A stretch of DNA of 64,000 nt, from NCBI GenBank assembly GCA_964397045.1, contig CAYNHF010000028.1:26610-90609 (forward strand), read 5' to 3'. Shown here piece by piece: positions 8,242-17,505 of the stretch. The position numbers and the translations under genes are program-made. The stretch is from CAYNHF01 sp964397045 (lineage in GTDB: Bacteria > Actinomycetota > Acidimicrobiia > Spongiisociales > UBA5794). Numbering within the stretch: position 1 is the stretch's first letter; each line of letters opens with the position of its first letter. The notes beneath the pieces were generated by a model, which saw nothing but the letters and a program-made list of their open reading frames with translations, searched no databases and was not told the origin of the DNA.

Positions 8242-10062
8242 TCAACGGATAAGCTGACGCTCTGAGAGTGATGCGTACACCCCCGAGCGTTCCATCAGCT
8301 CATCATGGGTTCCTTCCTCGGCCACCCTGCCGTCCACCACCACCACCAGCCGATCTGCGGCCCGCACCGTGCTCAGCCGGTGTGCAATCACGATGGTCGT
8401 CCGACCCTGCATCAAGTGTTCGAGGGCGTCCTGGACCAGTGCCTCAGACTCAGCGTCGAGGGAACTGGTCGCCTCGTCGAGAATCAAGATGCGCGGATCC
8501 GCCAGCAGCGCGCGGGCAATGGCGACGCGCTGCCGTTGGCCACCCGAGAGCTGGACGCCGCGCTCCCCGACGACGGTGTCGTATCCATCCGGGAAGGCGG
8601 TGATGAAGTCGTGGGCGTTGGCGGCAACGGCAGCTGCGGTCAACTCCGCGTCGGTCGCAGTCGGCTTGGCCACCCGCAGGTTCTCGGCGATCGAACCTGA
8701 GAAGAGCTGGACCTCCTGCGGGACCGCGGCCAGGTGGGATCGCATGTCGTCGAGGTCCTGGTCGCGTGCATCCAGCCCGTCGATCAAGACGACTCCGGAA
8801 GTGGGGTCGTAGAAACGGGCGACGAGCTGGGTCAGAGTCGACTTCCCCGAACCGGATGGACCAACCAGGGCAACCACGGCCCCGGGGTCCACGACGAGGT
8901 CGACGCCGCTGATCACCTCGATGTCGCGACCCGGGTAGCCGAATGAGACGCCGACGAACTCCACCGATCCCGGACGCGACGCGAGCTGCACCGGCTTTGC
9001 CGCCCGTGGTGCCTCCAGTGGCTCCCCCAGGATTTCGAAGATACGACGCGAGGCACCGAGCGCCTCCTGCAGCTGGGAGTACAGCCCGGTGAACGCGCCG
9101 ATCGCTCCGGCAACCACCAGGGTGTAGAGCAAGAAGGAGACCAGTTCCCCGGGGCTCAGGTCCCCCACGAGAACCAGCCTTCCGCCCACCCACAACACCA
9201 GAGCGAGGGTGCCGAACCCTACGAAGGTGATGAAGGGGATGAACAGCGCCCGCACTCTGGCGCGGCGCAACGCAATGGTGTACGACGAACGAATTGCCTC
9301 GTCATAGCGAGCAGCCGTCTCCCCTTCTGCGGTGAACCACTTGACAACCCGAACCGACTGGATCGCCTCATCTGCCAGCGCGTTTGCCTCGGCCAGTTGG
9401 TCGTGAAACGAAGTTGAGATGCGGTTGAGTCTCCGGCCAAACACGGCGGCACCCACGATGACGATGGGGAGGAATGCCAGAACCGTGAGCGACAGCATGG
9501 GGCTCAGAATCACCATCAGAATGATGCCCCCGATCAGGGTGATGCCCTGCGACAGCGCTTGTGCGACCGAAGTCGACACCGTGGCCTGGATCACAGCTGC
9601 GTCCGTGGTGAGGCGCGAGGTGATCTCTCCGGTGCGATGGGCGTCGAAGTACGGCACGGGGAGCCGGACGATGTGGTCGTAGACGGAACGTCGCAGATCG
9701 GCGACCACACCTTCACCGACCACCGCCAGGCCGTAGACCCGTAGGTAGTTGAACGCGCCCTGCACGGCAAACACCACCAGCAGGAGCAACGCAATCCGGT
9801 CCAGCGTGGCGGTCGAGGAGCCCTCACCCAGCGCGGTATCGACCAGGCCGCCCATGATGCGTGGAAACACCAGACCGAGCCCTGCAGCCAGCACGACTGC
9901 AACGATGGCAACGGTGAGCCACCCTCGATAGGGCCGCAGCATCCTCGCCAGGCGACGGGCCTGGCCGAGCTGGACCCGGAGTGGCTGTTTCTCGCCGGAT
10001 TCGGCCTGATGTGCAGCAGGCGTCCCGCCGACGCCACGGCCGGTACGCATCGGTCTCATCAA
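8242..10062 (-). CDS. ABC transporter, fused permease/ATP-binding exporter
   Basis: The 606-residue half-transporter has six predicted membrane helices in residues about 50-330 and a nucleotide-binding domain in about 365-600. The ATPase shows Walker A VGPSGSGKSTL, signature QLSGGQRQRVAIARAL, Walker B RILILDEATSSLD and the switch His in VIAHRLSTVRAADR. This is the MsbA/LmrA-type exporter architecture, working as a dimer in the cytoplasmic membrane. The single-gene arrangement suggests a homodimer. The substrate (lipid, drug or peptide) cannot be read from sequence. Confidence 0.92.
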   Translation of the reverse strand: MMRPMRTGRGVGGTPAAHQAESGEKQPLRVQLGQARRLARMLRPYRGWLTVAIVAVVLAAGLGLVFPRIMGGLVDTALGEGSSTATLDRIALLLLVVFAVQGAFNYLRVYGLAVVGEGVVADLRRSVYDHIVRLPVPYFDAHRTGEITSRLTTDAAVIQATVSTSVAQALSQGITLIGGIILMVILSPMLSLTVLAFLPIVIVGAAVFGRRLNRISTSFHDQLAEANALADEAIQSVRVVKWFTAEGETAARYDEAIRSSYTIALRRARVRALFIPFITFVGFGTLALVLWVGGRLVLVGDLSPGELVSFLLYTLVVAGAIGAFTGLYSQLQEALGASRRIFEILGEPLEAPRAAKPVQLASRPGSVEFVGVSFGYPGRDIEVISGVDLVVDPGAVVALVGPSGSGKSTLTQLVARFYDPTSGVVLIDGLDARDQDLDDMRSHLAAVPQEVQLFSGSIAENLRVAKPTATDAELTAAAVAANAHDFITAFPDGYDTVVGERGVQLSGGQRQRVAIARALLADPRILILDEATSSLDAESEALVQDALEHLMQGRTTIVIAHRLSTVRAADRLVVVVDGRVAEEGTHDELMERSGVYASLSERQLIR

Positions 10063-10214
10063 GCGAGCCTACGCACAACCGATGCCAACCCATCGCGCCG
10101 AGAAGATCGCAAGGTGCCGAGCCGGGTCCGATCGATGCCAGACCCGTGTCGCGTAGGGAGCGGGGAGTAGGGTTTCCTCGGTTGAGAACTCAATAGGCGT
10201 CGCCGGAGGCACCA

Positions 10215-12101
10215 GTGACCCGATTGTCGCGGTCGATCCTCGCGATCACCTGCTTGGTCGCGTTCGCAGTTGCGTGTACCCAGGCAAACGCAGATGATCC
10301 GCTCGCTCAGGTCACCCAGTCCGGCAGCGCGCCCTCCACCCAGCAGACAACATCCACGCCGCCGCCGACTTCCGCGGTCGCCACGAATCCGATCCGGGCG
10401 GTTACCGACTCGATCACGATCTCGCTCCTCCGACACGACCCAGAGCTGGTGACCGACCTCGGAGCCTCCGCGGTGATCGGGAGCGCCCACCAGGACCAGC
10501 TCAACGATGCCTCGATCATACGAACCGAGGTATTGGCCGAGATTGCACGAGATGGGATCGGCCAACTCGACGCGATCGATGTGGAGACCGCGACCCCATC
10601 CGACCGGCTCGGGATAGCCATCCTGCGCGACTACCTCCAGGACATCGTCGTGATGAGTGCATACCCCCTCCACGACTACCCGGTCAGTTTCATCACAGGC
10701 GCCCCTGCCAACTTCATTGAATTCATGAGCGACGTGCACCCGGTCACAAACGCCGCAGACGTCGAAGACTATGTGCTGCGGCTCGCTGCGTTCGGCAGGC
10801 AGGTCGACCAGCTGATCATCGGCCTCGAACAGCGGGCAGCTGCCGGCCTTCTGCCCCCGCAGCGGTCCCTCGACATCGCCCGCTTCCAGATCGATGCCGC
10901 GATCGGGCACAGCGACGCCGCCGGCCACCCACTCGTGGCAGACCTCCAGACCAGAGTGGTAGCCCTCGAGAATATTGAACCTTCCGCCGCCAAGGGCTAC
11001 GTGGCCAATGCCGAAGCCGCGGTACGCGGTTTGGTCATACCGGCCTACGAACGCCTCGATGAAGCGATCCGCGAACTCGCAGGCCGCTCAGCTACCGAAG
11101 CCGGCGTGTGGGCCTTGCCAGAAGGCGACGCCTACTACGACGCCGTCCTACGCCACCACCTCAGCCTCGACATCTCCCCCGAAAGAGTCCACGAACTCGG
11201 TATCGCCGAGGTCGAACGAGTTCGCTCCGAGCTCGCCGCGGCTCTGGTCGAGATGGGCTACGCGGCAGAGGACGATTTCGCCGCGGCGATGGCGACCGCC
11301 ACCCGCGACGCCGGGACTTACCCGACTACATCGGAGTCCGAGCGCGCTGCAGTGTTCGCTGCTGCCGTGACATTGAGCCAGGCGGCGGACTCGGCGCTGG
11401 CACCCCAATTCGGCCTCAGACCGTCCGTCGATCTCGTGGTGGCGCGACCCAGGGAAGGCCGCGAAGGCGGCTCCGGGGCCTACTACCGGCCGGCCCCGAT
11501 CGACGGCAGTCGATCCGGCATCTACTACCTGAGCATGGGCGGCGCCAGCCTTCCCCTCCTGACGTTCCCCACCACCACCTATCACGAGGGGGTACCGGGC
11601 CATCACTTCCAGCTCTCGATCCAGCGCAGCCTCGAAGACGTCCCGCTCCATCAGCGAGTCTTCACCCACACCGGGTTCGTGGAAGGATGGGCGCTCTACG
11701 CCGAACGATTGGCAGCCGAAGCGGGGCTCTATGAGGGTGACGCTTGGGGGAATCTGGGGCGATTGCGGATGGAGTTGCTCCGAGCAGCCCGGATGGTGGT
11801 CGACACCGGGATCCACCGCCACCGGTGGACCCGTACCGATGGGATCGACTACCTGACCGATCTGGGATTCGATCCCGACCGCGCTGCCGCAGAAGTCGAT
11901 CGCTACATCGTCTGGCCGGGCCAGGCACCGGCCTACCTCGTGGGCATGATCACCATTCTCGACCTCCGAGAGAAGGCCCGCGAGACGCTGGGCGACCGAT
12001 TCGACGTGGCTGAGTTCCACGACACCATTCTCGGGGCAGGCTCGGTTCCACTCGACCTCCTCGACGACGCCGTCGACCAGTGGGTATTCGGCATCGGCTG
12101 A
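10215..12101 (+). CDS. DUF885 family lipoprotein, predicted metallopeptidase-like
   Basis: A 628-residue protein from GTG 10215 with GGAGG five bases upstream. The N-terminus SILAITCLVAFAVACTQAN is a signal peptide with a lipobox ending at Cys, so the protein is probably membrane-anchored. The rest matches the DUF885 pattern, including YHEGVPGHHFQLSIQ with an HExxxHH-like metal-binding cluster, GFVEGWALYAERLAAE and LVGMITILDLREKA. DUF885 proteins resemble gluzincin-type peptidases; peptidase activity here is inferred. A Thr/Ser/Pro-rich spacer follows the Cys. Confidence 0.85.
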   Translation: MTRLSRSILAITCLVAFAVACTQANADDPLAQVTQSGSAPSTQQTTSTPPPTSAVATNPIRAVTDSITISLLRHDPELVTDLGASAVIGSAHQDQLNDASIIRTEVLAEIARDGIGQLDAIDVETATPSDRLGIAILRDYLQDIVVMSAYPLHDYPVSFITGAPANFIEFMSDVHPVTNAADVEDYVLRLAAFGRQVDQLIIGLEQRAAAGLLPPQRSLDIARFQIDAAIGHSDAAGHPLVADLQTRVVALENIEPSAAKGYVANAEAAVRGLVIPAYERLDEAIRELAGRSATEAGVWALPEGDAYYDAVLRHHLSLDISPERVHELGIAEVERVRSELAAALVEMGYAAEDDFAAAMATATRDAGTYPTTSESERAAVFAAAVTLSQAADSALAPQFGLRPSVDLVVARPREGREGGSGAYYRPAPIDGSRSGIYYLSMGGASLPLLTFPTTTYHEGVPGHHFQLSIQRSLEDVPLHQRVFTHTGFVEGWALYAERLAAEAGLYEGDAWGNLGRLRMELLRAARMVVDTGIHRHRWTRTDGIDYLTDLGFDPDRAAAEVDRYIVWPGQAPAYLVGMITILDLREKARETLGDRFDVAEFHDTILGAGSVPLDLLDDAVDQWVFGIG

Positions 12102-12189
12102 ATCGGCGCAGGAGTGGCGACTCGGCGAAGATCCGGTGGATAACCGACCCTACGTCGCGCGAGAATGAGGCTGATAGGGGGTGCGAATA

Positions 12190-13458
12190 ATGGCGTTGAG
12201 CTCGGTCATCCAGGACCTCTTCGGGACGGATCTCCCGGTGCGGTTCCGGGCATTCGACGGAACCGACATCGGGCCGCGCGACGCGGCCGCAGTCGTCACG
12301 ATCCAGTCGCCGGACGCACTGGCCCGCATGGTGTTTTCGCCAGGCGAACTCGGTATGGCACGCGCCTATGTGTCGGGAGACATCACCTTCGACGGCGACA
12401 TCTACGCCGTGCTCGACCTCAGACACCATCTCGACAACCTTCAGATGACGCCACGCCTCGCCGGTCGCATGGCCCGCGAAATCGGAGTGAGCAACCTTCG
12501 CCCCCTGCCCGCCCCGCCCGAGGAGCACCGCAGGCGAGGCCAGGCTCACACCAAACAGACAGATGCCGACGCGATCTCGCACCACTACGACGTCTCAAAC
12601 GAGTTCTACGAGATGGTGCTGGGCCCATCGCTCACCTACTCCTGTGCCGTCTTCATCGAGCCGGGCGACTCGCTCGAGGCAGCCCAGGAGCAGAAGCACG
12701 ATCTCATTTGCCGGAAGCTCGGACTCACCCCCGGGATGCGCTTGCTCGACGTCGGGTGCGGGTGGGGCAGCATGGCGATCCACGCCGCCGAGCACTACGG
12801 CGTCGAAGTCCTGGGAGTCACGCTGTCACGTCGCCAGGCGGATCTGGCCGCGGAGCGAGTCGGAAGTCGCCACCTCGCGGAAAAGGTCGATATCCGGGTG
12901 CAGGATTACCGCGATGTCACCGACCCCGCGTTCGACGCGATCAGTTCGATCGGGATGTTCGAACACGTTGGCCTGGCACGTCTCGGGACCTACTTCACCA
13001 AGGTCAGGAGTCTCTTGCGGCCGGAAGGGCGGTTCCTCAACCACGCCATCAGCCGCACCACCAGCAGCCAGCGCGCCCGCGCCCATCCGCGCGGGTTCAT
13101 TAACCGGTACGTGTTTCCGGACGGAGCACTCCATGAGGTGGGTTCCGTCGTCTCGAAGATGCAGGACACCGGATTCGAGGCCCGGCATGTGGAGAACCTC
13201 AGAGAGCACTACGCCCTCACGCTGCGGTGCTGGGTCGAGAACCTCGAGCGGAATTGGGATCAGGCGGTGGAAGAAGTCGGCGTGCGACGTGCCCGGATCT
13301 GGCACCTCTACATGGCGGGTAGCGCGGTGAGCTTCGAGAACCACGACATCAACATCGACCAGGTGCTCGCGGTCAATACGTCCCCGGACGGTGGCAGCGG
13401 CATGCCGCTCCGCCCCGACTGGTCTTCGCGCCGCGACCGCACGAAACGGCGCGGGTGA
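12190..13458 (+). CDS. Cyclopropane-fatty-acyl-phospholipid synthase family methyltransferase
   Basis: The 422-residue protein begins at ATG 12190 behind AGGGGGTG. The N-terminal third is the lipid-binding region of CFA synthases (MVFSPGELGMARAYVSGDI). The SAM-dependent domain carries HHYDVSNEFYEMVLGPSLTY, the SAM-binding motif LLDVGCGWGSMAIHAAEHYG, ISSIGMFEHVG and FINRYVFPDGALHEVG. Family members transfer a methylene or methyl group from SAM to unsaturated acyl chains of membrane lipids. Whether this one makes cyclopropane, methyl-branched or another product cannot be decided. It stands alone, convergent with the aldo/keto reductase. Confidence 0.9.
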   Translation: MALSSVIQDLFGTDLPVRFRAFDGTDIGPRDAAAVVTIQSPDALARMVFSPGELGMARAYVSGDITFDGDIYAVLDLRHHLDNLQMTPRLAGRMAREIGVSNLRPLPAPPEEHRRRGQAHTKQTDADAISHHYDVSNEFYEMVLGPSLTYSCAVFIEPGDSLEAAQEQKHDLICRKLGLTPGMRLLDVGCGWGSMAIHAAEHYGVEVLGVTLSRRQADLAAERVGSRHLAEKVDIRVQDYRDVTDPAFDAISSIGMFEHVGLARLGTYFTKVRSLLRPEGRFLNHAISRTTSSQRARAHPRGFINRYVFPDGALHEVGSVVSKMQDTGFEARHVENLREHYALTLRCWVENLERNWDQAVEEVGVRRARIWHLYMAGSAVSFENHDINIDQVLAVNTSPDGGSGMPLRPDWSSRRDRTKRRG

Positions 13459-13468
13459 AGATCGGAAT

Positions 13469-14497
13469 TCAGCCGCCGTCACTCGAGGTCGCCCACAGAT
13501 TGATGTCGGAGTCTGTGGCGTAGCGATCGATCTCCACGAGTTCCGCCGCGGTGAAATCGAGGTTCTCCAGTGCCCGGAGGCTGTCCTCGATTTGTGACCA
13601 CCGGCTGGCTCCGATCAGTGCACTCGTCACCCTGGGGTCACGCAACACCCACGCGATGGCCATTTGTGCCAGCGACTGGCCGCGCCCTTCGGCGATCTCA
13701 TTGAGCGCCCGGATGGCAGCCAGATTCCTCTCACTGAGGAATGCTCGCGCCAACGAACCGCCTTCGGCGGCTCGCGACATCTCGGGCACGCCGCCGAGAT
13801 ACTTCGACGTAAGCATGCCCTGTGCCAGCGGAGAAAAGACGATGCAGCCGATACCCAGATCCTCGAGCACCGTCAGCAGACCATCTTCGACCCAGCGATT
13901 CAGCATCGAGTACGAAGGCTGGTGGATCAGGCAGGGGGTCCCGAGGTCGGCCAGAATCGCGGCCGCACGGCGGGTCATGTCCGGACCGTACGAGGAGATA
14001 CCAGCGTAGAGCGCTTTGCCGCATCGCACTGCAGAATCGAGGGCACCCATCGTCTCCTCCAGCGGGGTATCCGGATCGAACCGGTGGGAATAGAAGATGT
14101 CCACATATTCGAGGCCCATACGTTCCAGGCTCTGATCGAGCGAGGCGAGGAGGTACTTACGCGAGCCACCGCCCTGCCCGTACGGGCCGGGCCACATGTC
14201 GTATCCCGCCTTCGTGGAAATGATCAACTCGTCTCGGTACGGCGCCAGATCGGCCGCGAGTACCCGGCCCATCAACTCCTCGGCTGAGCCGTACGGAGGC
14301 CCGTAGTTGTTGGCCAGGTCGAAATGGGTGATTCCGTGATCGAACGAGCGGAGCACCATCTCGCGCGATGTCTCGAAGGGCGCTTCGCCACCGAAGTTCT
14401 GCCACAGCCCCAGCGAGATACGTGGCAACTCGAGGCCGCTGCGACCGCTGCGGGTGAAATCCATGCGCTGGTATCGATCTTCATCGGCCCGGTACAT
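13469..14497 (-). CDS. Aldo/keto reductase (YghZ/GAP-reductase-like)
   Basis: From the ATG at 14497 (GAGGAGG seven bases upstream) the product is 342 residues, the normal length for this branch. The longer frame to 14641 adds an unlikely leader. The start MYRADEDRYQ, then LPRISLGLWQNFGG and FDLANNYGPPYGSAEELMGR (catalytic Tyr region), EYVDIFYSHRFDPDTPLEET (catalytic His), and VTSALIGASRWSQIEDSL (NADPH-binding end) are all typical of the YghZ-like group. Homologues reduce small aldehydes with NADPH. It is followed on the same strand by no close partner. Confidence 0.9.
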   Translation of the reverse strand: MYRADEDRYQRMDFTRSGRSGLELPRISLGLWQNFGGEAPFETSREMVLRSFDHGITHFDLANNYGPPYGSAEELMGRVLAADLAPYRDELIISTKAGYDMWPGPYGQGGGSRKYLLASLDQSLERMGLEYVDIFYSHRFDPDTPLEETMGALDSAVRCGKALYAGISSYGPDMTRRAAAILADLGTPCLIHQPSYSMLNRWVEDGLLTVLEDLGIGCIVFSPLAQGMLTSKYLGGVPEMSRAAEGGSLARAFLSERNLAAIRALNEIAEGRGQSLAQMAIAWVLRDPRVTSALIGASRWSQIEDSLRALENLDFTAAELVEIDRYATDSDINLWATSSDGG

Positions 14498-14579
14498 GCC
14501 GGTCCTCCTCGCTCCTCGGCCGTGTTGTGTCGACCCAGGATCCCACAGCGCCGGTTCGCCGCTGCCAAGCGGCCTGCGG

Positions 14580-14885
14580 TTAGCCGGCCTTGGTGAGATC
14601 GCGTCCCGCGGTGGTGGCTCGCAGCGGAGCGAGTTCCCCAAGGAAGACGGGCTTTGCGGGCACGGTGGGAGTCGCGATCGTGGGCTCCATCACAGCGACA
14701 TTCGCAGTGAAGCGCCCTGCCAACGCGGTTCCCGCCGCGAAGGCGAGAAGAAAGACGATTGCAGTGAGGAGGTAGTCGAGTGACCGGGTCGCCACGGGTC
14801 CGGTGGCCGTCAGGTAGATCCCGACCGCGATCGCGCCGAGCACACATCCAGACGCAACGATCACAAACTGTCTGAGCACCAGCAT
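14580..14885 (-). CDS. Small two-helix membrane protein, unknown function
   Basis: A 101-residue protein starting at ATG 14885 with a strong GGAGGAG site five bases upstream. Two hydrophobic helices are visible (residues about 5-27, FVIVASGCVLGAIAVGIYL, and about 38-60, LLTAIVFLLAFAAGTALAG), then a short polar C-terminus (about 65-101). It is not recognised as a named family. It is divergent from the histidine kinase gene at 15078, so it shares a 190-base control region with that two-component system; any link is speculative. Confidence 0.7.
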   Translation of the reverse strand: MLVLRQFVIVASGCVLGAIAVGIYLTATGPVATRSLDYLLTAIVFLLAFAAGTALAGRFTANVAVMEPTIATPTVPAKPVFLGELAPLRATTAGRDLTKAG

Positions 14886-15077
14886 GTTGTCTCCTCCACA
14901 ATCGGTCCTCACCGGTTGGTATCGGCGATTCCCAATCAGGCAGTGAGTGCCATCGGAGGCTCGCGCGTTGTGACTAGCCCGCCGCCCTGCTCGTCCTGCG
15001 ACGGGCCCGCCAGCGTGGGCGCGCCTCCAGCCGAGTGAGCTTCTCAGGACTAGCGTCTCAGGGGTGAGCAGTCGCTG

Positions 15078-16196
15078 ATGGCACGGGTTCCAGTAGCGGA
15101 ATCGTCCATCGACCCGACATTGCGCCGGGTCGTTATCGCGCTGCGCTTGCTCGCCTGGGGGTGGATGATGATGCTCATTATCATCGTCCTGGTCGATGAC
15201 CTCGCCGCTCACCCCGACGTCGTGGTCGGCGCCGGCGCCCTGGCCACGGTCTGGACTGCATTCTTCCTCTGGGTGGCTCAATCTCACGCCAGATTGCGCA
15301 GCGTCTGGTTCGTCGTCGCGGACGGTGCCGTGGTGCTCCTGCTCGGCTACGCCTCGACGCTGGCCGGATCAGAGGACCTCTTCCACGGTGGCATGCTCAT
15401 CTCCTGGCTGGCGGTCGCGGCCTACGGTGGCGGACTCCAGTGGGCAATGGTCGCCGCACTGTTCCTCACCGTCGAACAGGTCATCGTGCACGACGTCGAC
15501 AACCGTGGTGCAGTAGGGGCCTACGGAAGCGTGGCATTCTTCGTCATGGCGGTTCTGCTCGGATGGGCGTTCGACGCGGTGCGTCAGACCACCCAGCAAG
15601 TCCTCGACACCGAGCACTCCCTTTCGCTCGTGGAGCAGGACAACGCCCGAAGGCGCGAGCGCGAGCGCATTGCCAATCGCCTGCACGACAGCGTGCTCCA
15701 GACCCTGCTTGCGATCAAACGTGATGCCGATGACCCGGAGCACATCCGGTATCTCGCCCGGCGCCAGGAGCGTGAGCTCCGCACGACCATCGAGGAGTAC
15801 CGCATGCCGCACCGCGACTCGTTCATGGTGGCGATTTCCGCCCTGCGCGACGAAGTCGAAGACGTGCATCGAGTCGAAGTGAACGCGGTGTTGCGCGGTG
15901 ACGCCGCGATGTCTGACCCACTCGAGGCAGTGGTTCGAGCCACACGCGAGGCGCTCACCAACGCTGCCAAACACTCCGGCAGCAAGTCGATCGACCTCTA
16001 CGTGGCCGCAGACGACCAGGGCGTGCAGGTTGCCGTTCGCGACCGGGGTGTCGGGTTCGACGTCTCAAGTCAGGAGCGTGGTGATGGCCTGGACCACTCG
16101 ATTCGGGAGCGGATCGAGGCGGCGGGCGGATCGACGACGATCCGATCGGTTCTCGGAGAGGGGACAGAAGTCGTCATTGAAATGGAGATGGCATGA
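15078..16196 (+). CDS. Sensor histidine kinase, NarL/LiaS type
   Basis: The 372-residue protein has about five or six membrane helices in residues 20-165. A dimerisation/phosphoacceptor domain follows (HisKA_3; RERERIANRLHDSVLQTLLA, with H203 as the likely phosphorylated residue). The C-terminal HATPase shows N box EALTNAAKHSGSKSIDLYV, VRDRGVGFD and the glycine lid GDGLDHSIRERIEAAGG. The sensor part is membrane-embedded with little extracellular sequence, as in cell-envelope-stress kinases. The stop overlaps the start of the response regulator (ATGA at 16193-16196), so they form a coupled pair. Confidence 0.92.
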   Translation: MARVPVAESSIDPTLRRVVIALRLLAWGWMMMLIIIVLVDDLAAHPDVVVGAGALATVWTAFFLWVAQSHARLRSVWFVVADGAVVLLLGYASTLAGSEDLFHGGMLISWLAVAAYGGGLQWAMVAALFLTVEQVIVHDVDNRGAVGAYGSVAFFVMAVLLGWAFDAVRQTTQQVLDTEHSLSLVEQDNARRRERERIANRLHDSVLQTLLAIKRDADDPEHIRYLARRQERELRTTIEEYRMPHRDSFMVAISALRDEVEDVHRVEVNAVLRGDAAMSDPLEAVVRATREALTNAAKHSGSKSIDLYVAADDQGVQVAVRDRGVGFDVSSQERGDGLDHSIRERIEAAGGSTTIRSVLGEGTEVVIEMEMA

Positions 16197-16909
16197 CGGA
16201 CCCCGAAGCCAGACCCCGAGTATTCATCGTGGACGACCACGATTTCGCGCGCGAGGGCGTCAAGGTGTTCCTCGGAGATGCGTTCCGCATCGTCGGGGAA
16301 GCAGACAACACCCAGGACGCCATCGAACTCATTCGAGAGCGCGAACCCGATCTCGCAGTTGTGGATGTCCGACTGCCCGGTGGTGGCGGTGAAGTCGTGG
16401 TGGTCGAGGTTCGCAAGACGCACCCCGACATCAAGTTCCTGGCCCTGTCCGCTTCGACGTCGCGAGCAGACGTGGTAAGGCTGCTCGAGGTAGGTGTGGA
16501 CGGCTACATGACGAAGGCGACCGTTGGCGTTGATCTGCCGGGTTTCGTCACCGGCGCCCTCGATGGGCAACTGCCGATCTCTGCCGACGTAGCCGGGTAC
16601 ATGCTCGACATCGACGAAGGCAGCGCGGACCGCTCCGGACTCGAACGTCTCACTGCTCGCGAGCGTGAGGTGGTGTTGCTCATCGCACGCGGCTACACCT
16701 ATCGCGAGGTTGCCTCGAGCCTCGGGATCTCCGTCAAGACGCTGGAGTCGCACATGCACAACATCTTCCGAAAGCTCGAAATAGCCAGTCGCCATGAACT
16801 CGCAGCCCTCACCTACGAAAGCGGGTTCGTCCGCCCGGAGGACCGCACCAGCGCCGCGAAGATGGCGGATGAACTGCCGCCAGGAATCGATGACGCCGGA
16901 ACGATTTGA
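16193..16909 (+). CDS. LuxR/NarL-family response regulator
   Basis: A 238-residue protein. The receiver domain (residues 8-130) has acidic D14/D15 in FIVDDHDF, phosphoacceptor D58 in LAVVDVRLPGG, Ser/Thr in ALSAST and Lys in GYMTKA. The LuxR-type helix-turn-helix (about 150-210) reads LTAREREVVLLIARGYTYRE and LGISVKTLESHMHNIFRKLE. It is the output partner of the kinase whose gene overlaps it by four bases. Targets are unknown. The C-terminal 25 residues extend past the usual end of the family. Confidence 0.93.
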   Translation: MTDPEARPRVFIVDDHDFAREGVKVFLGDAFRIVGEADNTQDAIELIREREPDLAVVDVRLPGGGGEVVVVEVRKTHPDIKFLALSASTSRADVVRLLEVGVDGYMTKATVGVDLPGFVTGALDGQLPISADVAGYMLDIDEGSADRSGLERLTAREREVVLLIARGYTYREVASSLGISVKTLESHMHNIFRKLEIASRHELAALTYESGFVRPEDRTSAAKMADELPPGIDDAGTI

Positions 16910-16944
16910 GGCCGGTGACACCCGGGCCATCCGCGCCCTCGTTC

Positions 16945-17367
16945 TCAGCCCGGCGGTGGAACTGCAGTCAGGTGGCGGCGAGTAGTTACCCGCGTTCCTA
17001 GATCGGTCGAGGCACCCAGGTTCGTGTAGGTCGCCCGACGCAGGTTCTCCAACGTCGCCAACGCCAGCCGACGCGCCTGGGCCGGGTGGCACGAATCGCA
17101 TAGCGAACGGCCGCTGACCGGGAACCGGAGATCTCCTGCCTCCACCTCTCGGGTGATCTGATCCAGGACGGCCCGAGCGCTCGGTGGTTCTGCGTCCGCC
17201 AACTCCATGGTCCTGGTGGCCACCACTGCAGCCGCGATTGCGGCAGTACCAGTCTCCTCGGCAAGGAACCGCAGCACGGTTGCCGCAGCCGACCGATCGA
17301 GGTCTGCCAGTTCGGCGAACCGACCCAACACTCGATTCCGCCGCAGTCGATCAATCGCGGTTGCCAT
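16945..17367 (-). CDS. Hypothetical protein with CxxC motif
   Basis: A 140-residue product from ATG 17367, preceded by GAGGAG. It is helical and Arg/Ala-rich (MATAIDRLRRNRVLGRFAEL, AAATVLRFLAEETGTAAIAA), with a single FPVSGRSLCDSCHPAQARRL stretch that could bind a metal or be a leftover zinc ribbon half. I do not recognise the family. It is convergent with the response regulator, with 35 bases between the stops. Coding potential is supported by the RBS and by the lack of a better frame on the other strand. Confidence 0.5.
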   Translation of the reverse strand: MATAIDRLRRNRVLGRFAELADLDRSAAATVLRFLAEETGTAAIAAAVVATRTMELADAEPPSARAVLDQITREVEAGDLRFPVSGRSLCDSCHPAQARRLALATLENLRRATYTNLGASTDLGTRVTTRRHLTAVPPPG

Positions 17368-17505
17368 CTCTGCTCCTCGTGGGGTGCGGCCCCCCCCGGA
17401 CATGGGGCGCTGCCGCTTCACCCCACAGACGCGCTCCGGCCACGATCGGGTTCCGCTGCGGGCCTAAGAAGCCGATGAGAACTCGATCCGCGCCGAACCG
17501 GGCAG

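Noticed and set aside
14498..14641. N-terminal extension of the aldo/keto reductase from an upstream ATG
   Set aside because: The extra 48 residues are Arg/Pro-rich without family match, while ATG 14497 has a strong RBS and gives the normal length.
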